From Seriola aureovittata (taxonomy: Eukaryota > Chordata > Actinopteri > Carangiformes > Carangidae), in contig NC_079368.1 of assembly GCF_021018895.1 (NCBI RefSeq), positions 5,399,501-5,463,500 of the forward strand: 64,000 bases of DNA, written 5' to 3'. A program made the translations under genes and the position numbers. Each line of letters opens with the position of its first letter. The first letter of the stretch is position 1. The notes below the pieces were generated by a model. The model had not been told where the DNA came from. It did not search any database and saw nothing but the letters and a program-made list of their open reading frames with translations. Positions 48,216-61,028 of the stretch are shown here, in pieces.

Positions 48216-49189
48216 GATCAGGCCCCACCATATGGTCTCTATTATGGTGTAAGAAATGAGGATTTATGAAGAGGCCAGGGTTGCTATTTTTGAACTCAAC
48301 CTTCCAACAGAGGATACTTGGTGCTGTTATGTGATATTTCCAGATTTCATGGTTTTCATCTTTGATTCATTAATGTTATGTTTTTTTGGGATAGAAGCAT
48401 GTCGAAAACTAACTGCCCAATAAATTTACCATCTGTTTAGCTCCGATTTAGTCACCAGCTCCTGAGGGAAAAATCTGGCAGTTAAAAGCTCCTCTGTGTT
48501 CACTAGCTAGTTTCATTCCTTCGTCCGCTGGTTGGTGGGCAGGAAGCACACAGTTTATTTTGTTTTTTAGTTTTTTTTTTTTCCTGCTGTGTCTGGAGAC
48601 GAGGTTGCTGAGAGTGAACCACAAGAGTAAAACTAAAGCAGTGAGCTGAAAGACACTGTGTACCTCATGGCTCCAAGCTGAGGCGACCTGCAGTGTCAGG
48701 TGATAACTCTCTGTGGATTTGTCATTATTACACACAGTCACTCCAGCTTTTGTTAATATGAAAAATATTGATTAGCACAGCTTTAATTAAACAGTTAAAC
48801 TGCATTCACTGAGGTGAATAATAGACATATCTGCTTTTTCGCCGTTGCTCTTTAGCGTTGTTCAGTCGATCACACTCAAACATGCCAACAACTATTAGCT
48901 AGGTTCACATTATACTTGTCAAACATCAGCATGTCGTGACTAGATACAGTGTCACAGAGCCACAAGCCTGTCAATAAAGGCCTGATGTATCGGTTTAACC
49001 AACAAGCACACTGTTCACTGCGTCTCTTTCAGGCTCATTGTTTTTTCAATTGTATCCCGCTCTCTTGGCTTCTTGCCTGACTAAGGTGGTCATCAGTGAA
49101 AGGTACACTGATTAGTCTGTAGATAAAATAATGTATGTTGTGTAAAGATTATCTTATGCATCAACAAAAACCACTTCAGTTTGTGCAGT

Positions 49190-49195
49190 TTTATT
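49190..49195 (-). terminator. candidate poly(A) signal for arhgap25
   Basis: TTTATT on + equals AATAAA on the gene strand, 523 bases after the arhgap25 stop codon. This gives a modest 3' UTR (49196-49717) with no other content noted. Confidence 0.5.
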
Positions 49196-49717
49196 AATTT
49201 ACCAGAGAAATGACACATCAAATGATCAGCTGATTATTTACTCCATATGACACATAGTACTTTGCATTGTCCACCATTAACACCATGCAGTTCAGTTGTC
49301 AAGGAGTGCAATCTAAGCTGATGTTGTCCCGCCTCGCGTTTCCATGGCAACTCCATTCTTCCATTTTCAAGTTGCCAAAATAACATTAAAATTTTGCAAA
49401 GAAATAATCCCCCAAGTGTGGCGCTTCTTTTTCTGGGAGTCACGATCCAGGAAGTCCATATACAGTGACACCACCTCTCCAAGCTTGTTCTGTGTTTGGA
49501 GTCTTTATTGCGAATAGTGAAATTAAGACTTTCCTCACAGACACAAACAAGTGAGCCAATAATTCATCTTCAGGACCAAACAGCTCAGATGGAAACAATC
49601 CAGTGCCATCCCAGTGGAAGACGATGGTATTTTCCATAATCAGCTCCTGTGAAATTAGTTCTGTTCAGGGTCATAAATCCATATACTGGTGAGTCTGATA
49701 ATGAGTGGGAATGACTG

Positions 49718-52700
49718 TTAGGTGGGAGCTTGTCTCTTTCCGCCGAGGAACTGCTGAATGTCTCTTTGGAGCTCCTCGTTGCGTCTCTGGGCCTCGTCTC
49801 GACTGCGCTCGGCATTTCTCAGGCAGATCTCCAGAGCAGCCACACGGCGGCGCTCTGCCTCCAGAGCAGACTGGAGCTCTGCCAGTGAGGCCTTCAGCTC
49901 CTTGTTCTCCTGCTGCAGACTGAAGGAGACAATCAGACACACAGAGAGTTCAGATACACAGTAAAACTATTAGTCTATCTGGACACAATCTATGTCCTTT
50001 TATTGGTCACTGATGAGCAAATGAGTCAAGTCCAAAAAGATTGAGTAATATTGAGTCTTTCCAAGGTAAATAAAGTTGCTTTTTTTCTATTCCTCTTTTT
50101 TATTTTTTATTTATTCAGCCAAAAATGGATGCTGAATGTGTTTCATTTCCTCAGAAGTTCCTGAATATGAACTTCAGTCTTGGTGAATTTCATGTTTGAA
50201 CAGGAGGACTGAATCCTCCTCTTTGAGCTGCAGTGGCTAAAAGTTTTCACAAATTGAACTCCTTCAGGTTGTCAAGCTAAAAATTGTTCCTGAAGATCAT
50301 TTAGAAGTCAAGTTTTCATCAGACAACATTGATAAAACATTGATTTTATGGTTCCGTTTTAATTCAAGTTACCTTTAAAAGTCATATCAAAGAATGAGTA
50401 GCACATTTGAAGGTTGGTGAGGGTCTGTCTGCTGTCAGTTTTAACGTAGTCACTGTGTCTCCATGTGACTCCTCAGCTGAACTCACCTGTATCCAAGCGG
50501 CTGCTTGTCTTTCTTCGGCTCAGACATGTTGTTGACCTGCTGACCTGAACCCGCCACTGTCAGGGTCTCTGCACTCTTCTGATGGGACAGCACCCGGGCA
50601 GGCTTGGACTCACTGTCTGGTTTTTGGGAGCCAGCTGTTGACGAAGCTGTGCTGTCACTTCCTCTTCGGGATATGAGCTTCTCCTCCCCTTCCTTGTTGG
50701 TCATCTGAGACCCCCCAAACAACGATCCTGAACCCCGGAGATCCAGGATCTTAAAAATGTCCTCTGAGAACGTCCCGCTCTTCTCCTCCCCGCTCTCCTG
50801 GATGCGACTCCACCGGTTGAGAGCCTCGGCCTTTGCTGCCATCCCGGTGAGGGGGCAGTTGAAGCTGGGCAGGGTCTGGGTGCGTTTGCGGGGACTTCCG
50901 AGCCAGTCGTCTATGGACTGCGACACAGGCTCTGGAGGGAGGGTCTGGCTGCAGTTTTCTCTGCCTGGACCTGGACTGTCAGCGTCCTCTTCCTCTTCTG
51001 GAGACTCGGACAGAGACGCATCACCCATCTGAGATGAACACATAACGGAAGGAATGGATGAATTACAGACATGCATACAACATAGAAGTGTTCATGTGCA
51101 GAGGTAGTTTTACAGTCAGAGAGAGAGAAATAAACTTCATTGAAGGAAAGATAAACCCAAAAAAAAAAAAAATCAACTATTTGTCATTAACTATGACTTA
51201 ATAGTGACATCTTTGAGTTTGGCTTTTTCTATTAGTTGTAGGTCCCATATTCCACACTTTTTGTTGTATTTGAAGTGTTGATCCATAAGAAGATATATGT
51301 GTGGTTTAAGAACCAAAAACCATCTCAATGTAGTTTTACATCTCCTCTCTCAGGCTTCTCTCTGGAGCTCTAGTAACAACAGGTCGGTGAACCAATCAGA
51401 AGAGAGGAGGCTCTCTTCTGATTGGCTCACTGTTTTCTGAGTGATTGACTGAGATTTCAGGTAAACACTCAGAGAAACAAAATCCTGCAAGGTTTGGAGT
51501 GCGGGTCCAGATGGGCGGGTCTTCGGGCATGGCTGAGAGTGACTGTTTTATTGTGACATCACAAAGTTCCAGAAGTCCTGACGGCTGGTTTTAAGTCTCA
51601 ATTTCTGAATACAGGCTGTGTGCATTTCTCTGTGGACTGAGGGCTTTGATACTTTCACAGTATTAATATAGAACCTAGAGCTGCTTTATAATCAGAGAAG
51701 AAAATAGACACTTAAGTATTAAACTGTCAGCATGAGGAAATGGGTGTTTCTGAGATGCTTCGATTGAATCCACATAATGAAGAAAAACAAAACATGAGTA
51801 TCTGATGATGGTATATTCACACAAATTTGTATTTTATGTAGCACTGAGATTACCAGGTGCTACTAGTCTCCATGCTAGAGGGTACTATAGTAATACACAT
51901 CAGACTGTATATGGATCCAGATGATGGAATTAGCACTTTAACATTGGTCACATGGGAACTTCCTCCCACCAACAGAAAGTCTTTTAGATATCCTGATGTT
52001 TTTTTCTTTCCACTGACCTCATCCTGTATTTTGGTTATGTAATGTCTAACACAAGAATCTGCTTTAAAAACAGGACATTAAAACCCTTCGAGAGCCTCAA
52101 TGTACCTCTGCAGACTCCCAGCCCACAAAGCTTCTGGGAGTGTTCTTCTGGCTCTCGGCTTTGTTTGATGGAGGGGAGGGGAGCACGTCTTTGGAGAGAG
52201 GAAACAGAGCCTCGTGTTGTCTGATCATCACTGTCATCAGCTTCTGGATCTGAGGAGTTGCTGTGAAGAAAAACAAACACAAATGTGAAAAGATTATGAT
52301 CAAAATGTCTCATCTCTAGCTTCTTATGCAAATTCTTGATTCACTTTTGAAGTTACTGGATTAGTTTTAGATTTCTATTGCACTTTTTTCTTTTGTTATT
52401 TTCCGTTATTTTTCATACTTTCATATTGAAGTTTGTGGAATTGATGAAGCAGTATATGAATGAAACACGCCTTCCTAAACTGTGTGTACTTGTTTGTCAA
52501 AGGCTGTTTTTATTTCACTAAATAAAGTGCCCAAAAAAGAGAAGGATGTAGTCATGTCGCAGTATTGCCACATTGTTGCTTAATAAAAATGTCACATATC
52601 ATTTGGATTCTGTGCAGCCAGAGGAACACAAAATATCAGGAACATAATTCTAAGGTCATAAGATAACACATTTAATCATCTTCTCAGCTCCTCGCAGATA

Positions 52701-53232
52701 CATTGTGTGGAGCAACATGTTTGTTATTTGTGTTGATCAGTGAGCGGTGTGCTCTCACCCTTCATCACAGTGATGGGGTCTTCTATCAGAGGTTTGAGCA
52801 GGTTGATCCCCATCACTGTAGCCAGGTTCTCCACATTCATCTTATTCACACTGGAGTGCTGCTGCACCTCAAACAAAAACCTGAGAACAAAAAGACATGA
52901 AACCATGTTTAAGAGACACAGCTGGGTATGTGTCAATACTAGAAACTGATCTCAGAGCAGCGTTTGCTGTGTTCTTCACCACAGGGACGCTGAAGTGTCT
53001 TGCTGAAGGACATTTATGTGAACAATTAGTGAGACATCCTCTCTAACCACAAAGGGCGTCTTCTCTGGAATTTCCCATAATGCTTTGCGCTGCAGCTTCT
53101 ACTCACCGGCACACATAACTGAGGAGGTTGTAGTTAAGTCTGGGGAGAAGGGCGATTTGTTTCTCCAACTTTTCCCAACCCTGAGGAGGAGCAACAGATT
53201 AAAGGACATGTGCACTCAAAATATCACATAAT

Positions 53233-53280
<48 letters not shown>

Positions 53281-56200
53281 GCACGCACGCACGCACGCAC
53301 GCACACATGCATTCACGCACACATATACACATGTCTGCATTTAGATGTGGACAGACCTCTGTGTTGTTGTAGTCCAGCAGGGTGGTGCAGTCCAGGAAGT
53401 CCTGGTACTGAGTCCAGGGCACCACGGGCTCTGGCAGCTCCCGCAGGTACAGCTTGAGCAGTGACGCCACCGTGTGGACATCTGTGTCACTGCAGGCAAA
53501 GACACATCCAATCCACATCCACTTAGAGTTTAACTCACATCTAGACCTTGTGTCAGTACATGGAGCCAGTGTTGGTTGCATGAGTTATCACAGACATGTA
53601 GTTTGTTTGATTACATGCTGTATATAGCGACCTTTGAACTGGGCTTAAATCTGATACAATGTTAACTGGATTCTACACATATATACATATGTATCATACA
53701 TCTGTATTACAGTTATAAATCTATTTTTATTAACTTGGGGCTAAATGTTTACTCCAAGTATCAATGAGCTCAGTGTTTTGTCAAGCGATTTTCCATTATG
53801 ATAAGACCTGTGTAAATATTGTATAAAATATTTATATAGTGGTATAAACAAGGCCTGTTTAAAATGCTAATATGGTGAAGACAAAGTTCTCTAGGAATTT
53901 GCTGTTTGGGCGTGTGGGCCTAGTTTTGTATGATCAGCTGTGTCTGTTGAATTGTCTTGTTTGGATTTGACCAAAAATATAGATAGAGGTGAAGACACAA
54001 ATTCTTGTATCCTCTGTTTTGTTCTTGGCCTGAGATATGACATAAAACATCTTTCAGCAGCCTTTATTTACATTAGATTAGGGACAAAAATTAAATTAAA
54101 TGGATGTCTTAATCAACAGCGCTGTGTCAGAGGAGCTTGTGATGTTGCGTAAAAGAGACGTCCTCCTGTGTGACTGACAGAACAGGATGTGGTGTCGCCT
54201 TCAGCTCTGAGCTGACAGAAAATTTATCTTCATCTTTCTCATCTGTACTTGCTTTGCAGAAAGAAAAAAAAAAAAGGCTGATGCTGTTGATCGATTGAGG
54301 TTAGGGCATTTTCACCTTATATAGCAGTGACCTTCTTAAGCTCACGCCATGTACCAGCCGGGTTTAAAGAGGATTTAAAATAATTTTGGTCCTTTCAAAT
54401 TTCCATGAGATGTGTGACTCTGTCAGTGTGATGAATAAACCTCTTTATAACCAATGAACTTTCAATATTTGTTGTGTATTTCAGCAATGTGAATAACTCC
54501 ACTTCATATACAATACATGTCCTGTATACACAAAACCACTTCTACTGCTACTCATCGATACCTGTGTGTGTATTCATGACTATTTGTAATCAACTCATTC
54601 ACATGGCTCTGGTCTGTGCAGAAGGAACCATGGGTGTGTTACCTGGGGAAGGAAGGTCTCTCTCCTGCATCAAAGGCGTCTCTGAACTGTTTGACAGCGT
54701 TGTCCTGGCCGGGCAGTCGGAAGATGCCCTCCTCATCCAGCCCATGTTCTTTAATGAACTCGACACACTTCTGCACCAAGATTGGTACCATGTGAGGCCC
54801 GAAACGCTGCTCATACGTCACAGTATCCATGAGACTTTTTGCAAACACTGCAGAGAGGCATTACATGACATCTCAGACCAGTAACTGTATCATTATAATA
54901 ATCAGTATAATCAGAAAACATTTAACAAAGTTCAAATCAACACATTTTTATCACTTTTACATGGGGTTTAAGCCAAGCGGCAATGCATGAAATGAGTGCC
55001 AAAACCTGTAGTTCCTTAAATGACCACTAGAGTCTGGCTCCAAAAGAGTCAATCCCCATAGACTGCCATGTTAAAATGTCTAACTTTACAACAGAAATAA
55101 ACATAATTACAGCCTGGAACAAAAAACGCTTTTAGCCTCTATAGCTAATTTCTGTACGGGGGTGAATTTATGTTTAAGGCTTAAAGTTATGCATAATTGA
55201 GGGCGTGGCCACTTTGAGCGACAGGTGGGCGCCATCACAGTCTGCTAGCTGTCTGCTCAACATCACCTCAGCTCATTTGAGCCATTGAACACGACATTTC
55301 AGTCATGGTTGTGGTGTTGGTGCCTTTTGGAGGATTTTTTCATGCAAATATCAGACAAATAATATTGCTTTTTGTGCAGTTAATTGACTGTTAGCTTAGC
55401 TCATTAACTAGCTAATTAGCCAGATACAGGAGGAATTAGCTAGTCTCCAACTATGCCGTAACTGGGAACAATAAATTCTTGGAGCCTTGTCATCACCATA
55501 AGGTTGCAAGGAAACCAGCAAAGACTCCAGGAAGTCACTGCTCCTGGCTGGGAAATAGTCCGGCACATGACCCCCTGGACACAAACAGCAGAGTTCTTGT
55601 ACGTTTGTGTAATATGTTAATGAGCACGCTTGACTGGTGCTGGAAGGTGGATTTTTTGTTACCTTCGTACAGAGTTTCCCTCCTTTATGCTAAGCTGAGC
55701 TAATTGTATCATGGGCATGGTTTCATATTTAACGGATAAAAATGAGAGTGGCATCAATTTTGCCATTTGACTCTTGACCTCAAAGTGAATAAGACAGTTA
55801 TCCAAAACAACACCTTTAAGGGATTTTTTGTCACACTGAGTCATTACATACATACAGCAGCTACCGCTGTGATGACTCAGCAACAGATGTACATAAAGTA
55901 TTTAAACAGCACCCTTCTCATTCATCACCATGCTGTACGTATTGACATTTTTTCCTATTTGTAACCTAAAAATAAATAGTGTTTGAGAAACCTAAACTCT
56001 ATTTTCACTGAACTTAATTTCTCATAAAGTTTAGTCCAGTCAAACAAGACAGTTGCATCACACATAGCCTAAGTTTATTTTATGTAAGGTTTTTATCAGT
56101 TGATTTCTGTTTTGGGGAATTGATGGAAACATTTAATGAGAGAATGAGGCGGGAAAAGTGAGAAACAAATAGTTTTTATAACATTTAAAAATTTTTCTGA

Positions 56201-59200
56201 ACCTCCAGTTGTCGGTACTCCAATGACTCTGCGTAGAGTGCGCACCCACTCCTCCATGTCACTCTGGGAGCTCGCCATGAACACATACGGACATCGCTCT
56301 CTGTCTCCGGTTGCACCTGTGAAATGAGTGTTATTGAAAAATGACGTCTTAGTACAAGAAAACCTTGAGATAGATGCTTGTCAGCAAATGTTGTAAATCT
56401 GCTAGAAGATTTGCAGAGAAGACTGAGATTGTTATCACTTCTTGGTAGCTTCTAACTTCCTAGCATACAGATAAGTTTTGTCTCATTCAGATGGAAAAAT
56501 GAACGAGACATGCAACAACTGGTAGAGGTTTAAAAACACTGACATACAGGGAATATAGCTATAACCATTTTAGGTGCTGGAATAAATTTTCCATCAAGGT
56601 CTTAAGTCAGATTTGTTCCCTACTAAAGGGCAATCATCTGCTTACGTGGTATGATCTCGAAGAGGTACTTCCCAGGGTCATCTGAGTTTGGAGGGAGTTC
56701 ATTAACTTTACTGAACCGTAGCTGGATGACTCCCTGGAGAAAACAGGAACACACACATAGAAGAAATGTATTGTGGTGTAATATCAAAACCAGAAGTCCT
56801 TCATGTCAAAAACCAACCACTAATATTTGCATTAGTGTTTAAATTCATTCATAGACGACCATATGCTGCTATTAATTCTAACAGTACATGTAGTCCATGT
56901 ATTGTGACTGTAGTAAAGGTTTCAGCAGGTTTTTCACTGTGAGTGAACCACAGTTTCTGTCATAGTGGCAAAACTGTGTCACACAGGCTTTTGCAGATGT
57001 ACAACACACTGTGAGAAGGGCAAGAAAACGCTCCCTGCTGATCTTTAATCATTTGGTTTAGAGTCCACTCAGTTTACATTACACCATGTACAGTCAGTGC
57101 ACTGCAGCCCACTTCTTCTATCCAGCATTTTCCACCTACTGTCCCACTCTCTTATGTTTTTACATCTCGGTCAAATGTAGCAATGACTCTTTGCCTTTTG
57201 GAGTGATTCCTAATAATTGGAGCTGATCCATCAGTTGGAGGATGTAGAGGACATGTGTTTGCCGTTGTTAAATTACCCTGAATGAAATTATGGTTATTTA
57301 TTTTTTATGATGTATATATATATATATTTTTTTATTTAATTTAATTTTTTTTTTCATTAACACTCCTCTCCCTTCCTGTGCCCCAACCTCTCATTTCTTA
57401 ACAGGAAGTACATCAGGGGTACGAGAGAAAAAAGAAGAAATGTAAGAGAAGAGGTGAACAGAAATCAAACTTTTCATATTTTATACTTAGAGAAGCTAAA
57501 GCTAACACCATGGGAACGTCATGATCATAGTCTCTAGGCTGCCTTTTTGGAGGTTTGCCCACACCTTGCACAAGATGTGAAGAAAGGACCAAGATCTTGT
57601 GTTGATCACACACAGACAGATTTGCAGAATGATAACAGAGAGTACAGGGTTCTGGCTGGATGGTTGATGAATGTTACAGCTTTGAGCGTAAACCAGTGGA
57701 TTAAAAGAGGCCAACAAATAAAGACTTTCAATGCCAGGAGACCTCTGTTTTGTGGCTTCTAACATCATTCATTTTGTTTACAGGAAGTGTGCAATGTTAG
57801 CCACACAGCTAGTTAAGTGTTTGTGGTGTTGATTGGAAATGATAAATGATAAAGTTCTTATTAAACTATGAGTGATTCCATGGAAATACAAGACATTTCA
57901 TATAAAAAAACATTACTTAAAAACTTGTACATATCTGATCACCACTTTATGTTAGTGGTAGACCACCAAAGTAAACCATCAACATGTAATAAAACAGAAA
58001 TGATTAAGTAACTGCATGTGCCAAATTCAAAAGGTCATTGTAGCATTTTAATTTTCTAATATGTGGCATTTGTATGAATTTCTTTGAAAGAAATGTGCAC
58101 TTGTTTTATGCCAGCAAAGGACAAAAAAAAAACAACAAGATAACAAATCATAATTAAAATAATTACATATTAAGGGCTAAAATGTCTGACCTGGACAGTG
58201 GTCTCCTTGTCATCTTTGTGGTAGGTCAGTGTGCTCCCTCTCAGCACAAAGTAACGCTGCTGCCAGTTCTTGACTAAAGACCTCTGTTGTTTCTTGAGCC
58301 AGCCGGCCTTCAGCGGCCTCTCCATGGACCTGGAGGAGCGCGGCGAGCCCGGGCCGGAGCCTCCCTCTCCAGGTATCACACTCTTGGATCGTGCTGCCAA
58401 ACACCACAAGAGTTAAGTTGAAAAAAGAAAAGTTTCAAGAACAACAATCCCCAACGTGTTGTGTCACATTCGAAGCTATGAAACTTAATATCAGCGCTAC
58501 TCATTTGCAGCGGAGCACTTCCCCTTTTTGGCATGAATATGCATCAGCCTATCGAGGTTGAGAGACCTGCTCAACATCGTCTATTTTTGTTCCCCACACA
58601 TTCAGGCTGAAAGGAAACTGCTGGTCAGAGCTGACCGGTTTCCTGTTGAGGGTGCACGAATGCAGCCTTGATTCTTCAACATAAGCAGCACAACTAACAA
58701 TAAGCTGGAAAGGTCAGAGATCATGTTCTGTGTAGACTTAACTTGAACTGAAACCAACACAAACAAATGCCATCCTATTATTAGTACTCTAAGAATGTCA
58801 CCCTTGACTGACACTTCTCACCCTTGAGCTCTGTGACTGTGAGAGGCCATGTTGGGAGGATTAATAGTGTGATGAAAGGGCAGAGGCAGAAGTGTACGTG
58901 GCCCAGAGAAGACACAGTCAGATGGAGACAGTCTGAGCAACACGCAGGGTGGTAGGACTGCAGAGATAGCTGGAGTGAGATTGAGCCCTGTTGCTCAGTT
59001 GTTCTTAAATTCACCGTGTCTTCTTAAGCAAGATGGTAGAGGAGAAGAGAAGAAGAAGGGCTGCACTGGGGTAAACAGGAAGCTGCCACATCATTGCCGG
59101 AGGGCCGGCGACACTTTGAAGGTCTCCACCTAGCAGCATAAGAAGCCTTTGGTCTAATTTTACTAGCGTTACCCTCCCTTGATTAGAGGGAAAGTTAAAG

Positions 59201-61028
59201 TGCTGTTGAGGAAACCTGAGCCCACACACAGAGGTCGATGTCACACCACGCCCTCGACTGACAAACACACTGGTCCTTTAAACTGGCCTTAATTCATGAC
59301 AAACCAAGTGTCGCTCACCACTTCAAAGATGTGTTCAATGCTCACCATGAAAAGGAATTTACATTATTAAGGGCAACACTTTCACATCAAGATGGGCACA
59401 GTGGAGAGTTTCCCACTGACATACAAGGCAAAGATGCTAGAACTGTGACTTAAAGTTCCTCTCCAGACATGTATTAAACGATATAAAAACACTTTTGCTC
59501 TGTTTAACATGGTTTTCCCACATGTGAAAAAAGTGAAAAGTAAAAGAAAAACTGGGGCTCTGCTCTGCTTTATTTGTTTGTGTTGTTTGCTAGTATGTAA
59601 CTGGCAGTGACTAACACAGTGTCAGTGATTATAATTTCTCCTAAAATATTAACTATTAATAAAAACTATTCCTTTAATCCTGCGTGAAGCAGTGTATGAA
59701 AGCAGTTTACTGCATCATGAAGAATCTGTGTCTTGTTCGTTAAATCAACATTCATTTCTGTACATTGTGACAGGTTTGTGGTTGTCCCTCCAAAATCATA
59801 TGAAAGGACAGATGCATCACAATTGTGCGCAAACATGTGTTGCACACTTGTCATATACACACCCACATGCAATATACGTAGGCACAGTTACACACAGACA
59901 GTGACAAAGTCAAAGCTCTGCAGGAACTGAGCTCTTGCATCAGTTTCCTGCGTCACTCCTGTTCATGGTCCACGAAGCATCTCAAGGTAAAAGCATCAGG
60001 TGTGAGTCACCAGCTCTCAGGAAGTAAGAAAGTGAGAACAGGATAGTAACAGCAGCTGATATTCAGTCGACATGAAGCAGATAAAATAAATGCCCTGCAG
60101 GCTGCTACTTCCTTCCACACTGCTAGTGCTGAACAGCCAGTACCACAGATTGTAAAGATGATTAGAGCTGGAGCAAACATGATGCGCACTGTGAACAATA
60201 GCTGTTCTGTGGAGAGTCCAGTCACTGCTTGTGTGCAAACCTCTTTTATCACCTGTTGTGTCATCCCAGCATGACAAGAAACAAGGCATGTTACTGCACT
60301 GATTCAACCTTATGCAAACACTGGTGAGCATAGCATTAGTAAGTCTAGACTGCTGTGCAGTCACCTTAAAATACATGACTGCACAGCAGTTTGCAGGCAC
60401 ACACACAAAGGTTGGCCAATGTCTTATTTCAACCACTGGGAGTGACGTTTAAGTGACTTTAAAAAAAAAAAAGGACTTAAATGTCAAACTACATCATAGC
60501 AGTATATTGTTCATTCTATATGAGAGGACAGTGATTTGTGTCCAAAAATAAAAAGGTCTGAAAATAACTCTGGTTATAATCACCAGAAGTTAAGAAACCA
60601 CCATCGTGCTCAAAACCATACAGAGAAAGCACAGTGCAGAGAAGTCATTAATTATTATCTATAATTATTATTAAAGAATTTAGTGTGGTGGTGCCTCAGT
60701 TATAAACACAATGAACTTGCAAAATAAAATACAAAAACATTATATTCTTGAAGAAAAGGAGACACAAAGATTACACAAAAGTACACTGCTGTGGATGTTT
60801 CCTCTGTACCATCACTTGTGGTTTATCTAACTATTAGTGAGTTCACATCGCTTTAGGTGACAGCATCAGATAAATTACCAAAGTGTAAAGTGCCTTAAAA
60901 TGTGAAGTGTGAAGGTACTGCATCCACAGTGCAGACAGTGAATGCAGCACGGTCACCGGCTTACCTATCCGAGCTGTCTCAGCCTTGAAGGTGCTGAAGT
61001 CCCAGTTGCGAGGTAGTTTGAGAGACAT
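49718..61028 (-). CDS. arhgap25: Rho GTPase-activating protein 25
   Basis: A cytoplasmic GAP for Rac, best known in leukocytes, where it restrains phagocytosis and actin remodelling. Exons: 61028-60965, 58393-58191, 56733-56646, 56316-56203, 54847-54643, 53489-53357, 53180-53107, 52880-52759, 52260-52106, 51028-50487 and 49919-49718. Phases agree throughout, giving 633 aa (human about 645). The start [11 protein letters not shown] and ARSKSV are near-identical to human ARHGAP25. The PH domain (about 46-150) has [21 protein letters not shown] and ends with [13 protein letters not shown]. The RhoGAP domain (about 165-345) has [21 protein letters not shown] with arginine finger R200, then [20 protein letters not shown] and [18 protein letters not shown] Ser/Pro-rich linker carries [16 protein letters not shown]. 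The C-terminal coiled coil (about 567-630) runs from [12 protein letters not shown] to [13 protein letters not shown]. Exon 4 uses a weak donor (GAG|GTTCAG), but the next exon joins in frame. Confidence 0.95.
49920..50486 (-). other. arhgap25 intron 10
   Basis: 567 bp. No further coiled-coil exon was found in it, although human ARHGAP25 has a longer coiled coil than this protein. Confidence 0.5.
51029..52105 (-). other. arhgap25 intron 9, with repeat
   Basis: 1.08 kb. 51130-51720 resembles a dispersed fish repeat (blocks such as AGGCTGTGTGCATTTCTCTG and AACCTAGAGCTGCTTTATAA). It includes a perfect inverted repeat: arms 51392-51406 and 51411-51425, loop GAGG. Confidence 0.55.
53234..53303 (+). 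repeat. compound (CA)n-(GCAC)n repeat
   Basis: About 43 bases of CA are followed by about seven GCAC units, inside arhgap25 intron 6. It begins 54 bases downstream of the exon 6 donor and lies about 54 bases from the exon 7 acceptor, so it fills much of this 176-bp intron. Confidence 0.95.
53490..54642 (-). other. arhgap25 intron 5
   Basis: 1.15 kb of AT-rich unique sequence; I see no repeat or exon. Confidence 0.6.
54848..56202 (-). other. arhgap25 intron 4, repeat-rich
   Basis: 54975-55290 resembles an abundant fish interspersed repeat (CCACTAGAGTCTGGCTCC, TCCCCATAGACTGCCATG, GAGGGCGTGGCCACTTTGAG). 55683-55765 is the inverted terminal part of a family A repeat (TATGCTAAGCTGAGCTAA, AATGAGAGTGGCATCAAT). 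The rest is unremarkable. Confidence 0.55.
56317..56645 (-). other. arhgap25 intron 3
   Basis: 329 bp, nothing notable. Confidence 0.6.
56734..58190 (-). other. arhgap25 intron 2
   Basis: 1.46 kb. AT-rich, with a T/A-rich low-complexity segment at 57297-57360. No exon or recognised repeat was found. Confidence 0.6.
58394..60964 (-). other. arhgap25 intron 1
   Basis: 2.57 kb, the largest intron of this gene and the usual place for internal regulatory sequence. It contains an inverted repeat (60349-60363 with 60376-60390). No additional exon was seen. Confidence 0.6.
60349..60390. repeat. perfect inverted repeat, 15-nt arms
   Basis: Arm ACTGCTGTGCAGTCA at 60349-60363 and its exact complement at 60376-60390, separated by 12 bases. 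In arhgap25 intron 1. Confidence 0.95.

Larger units (their letters stand above)
46446..49189. other. spacer between arhgap25 and bmp10
   Basis: It contains the bmp10 upstream region; AATAAATA on the minus strand at about 46688 is a weak TATA candidate. It also contains GT and CA microsatellites, a hAT-like MITE (47516-47747), and a stretch at 48440-48770 that resembles another dispersed fish repeat. No coding exon is seen. Confidence 0.6.

Noticed and set aside
53216..53581. A 121-aa frame extending arhgap25 exon 6
   Set aside because: It reads through the donor into the CA repeat; the spliced frame joins exon 7 perfectly.
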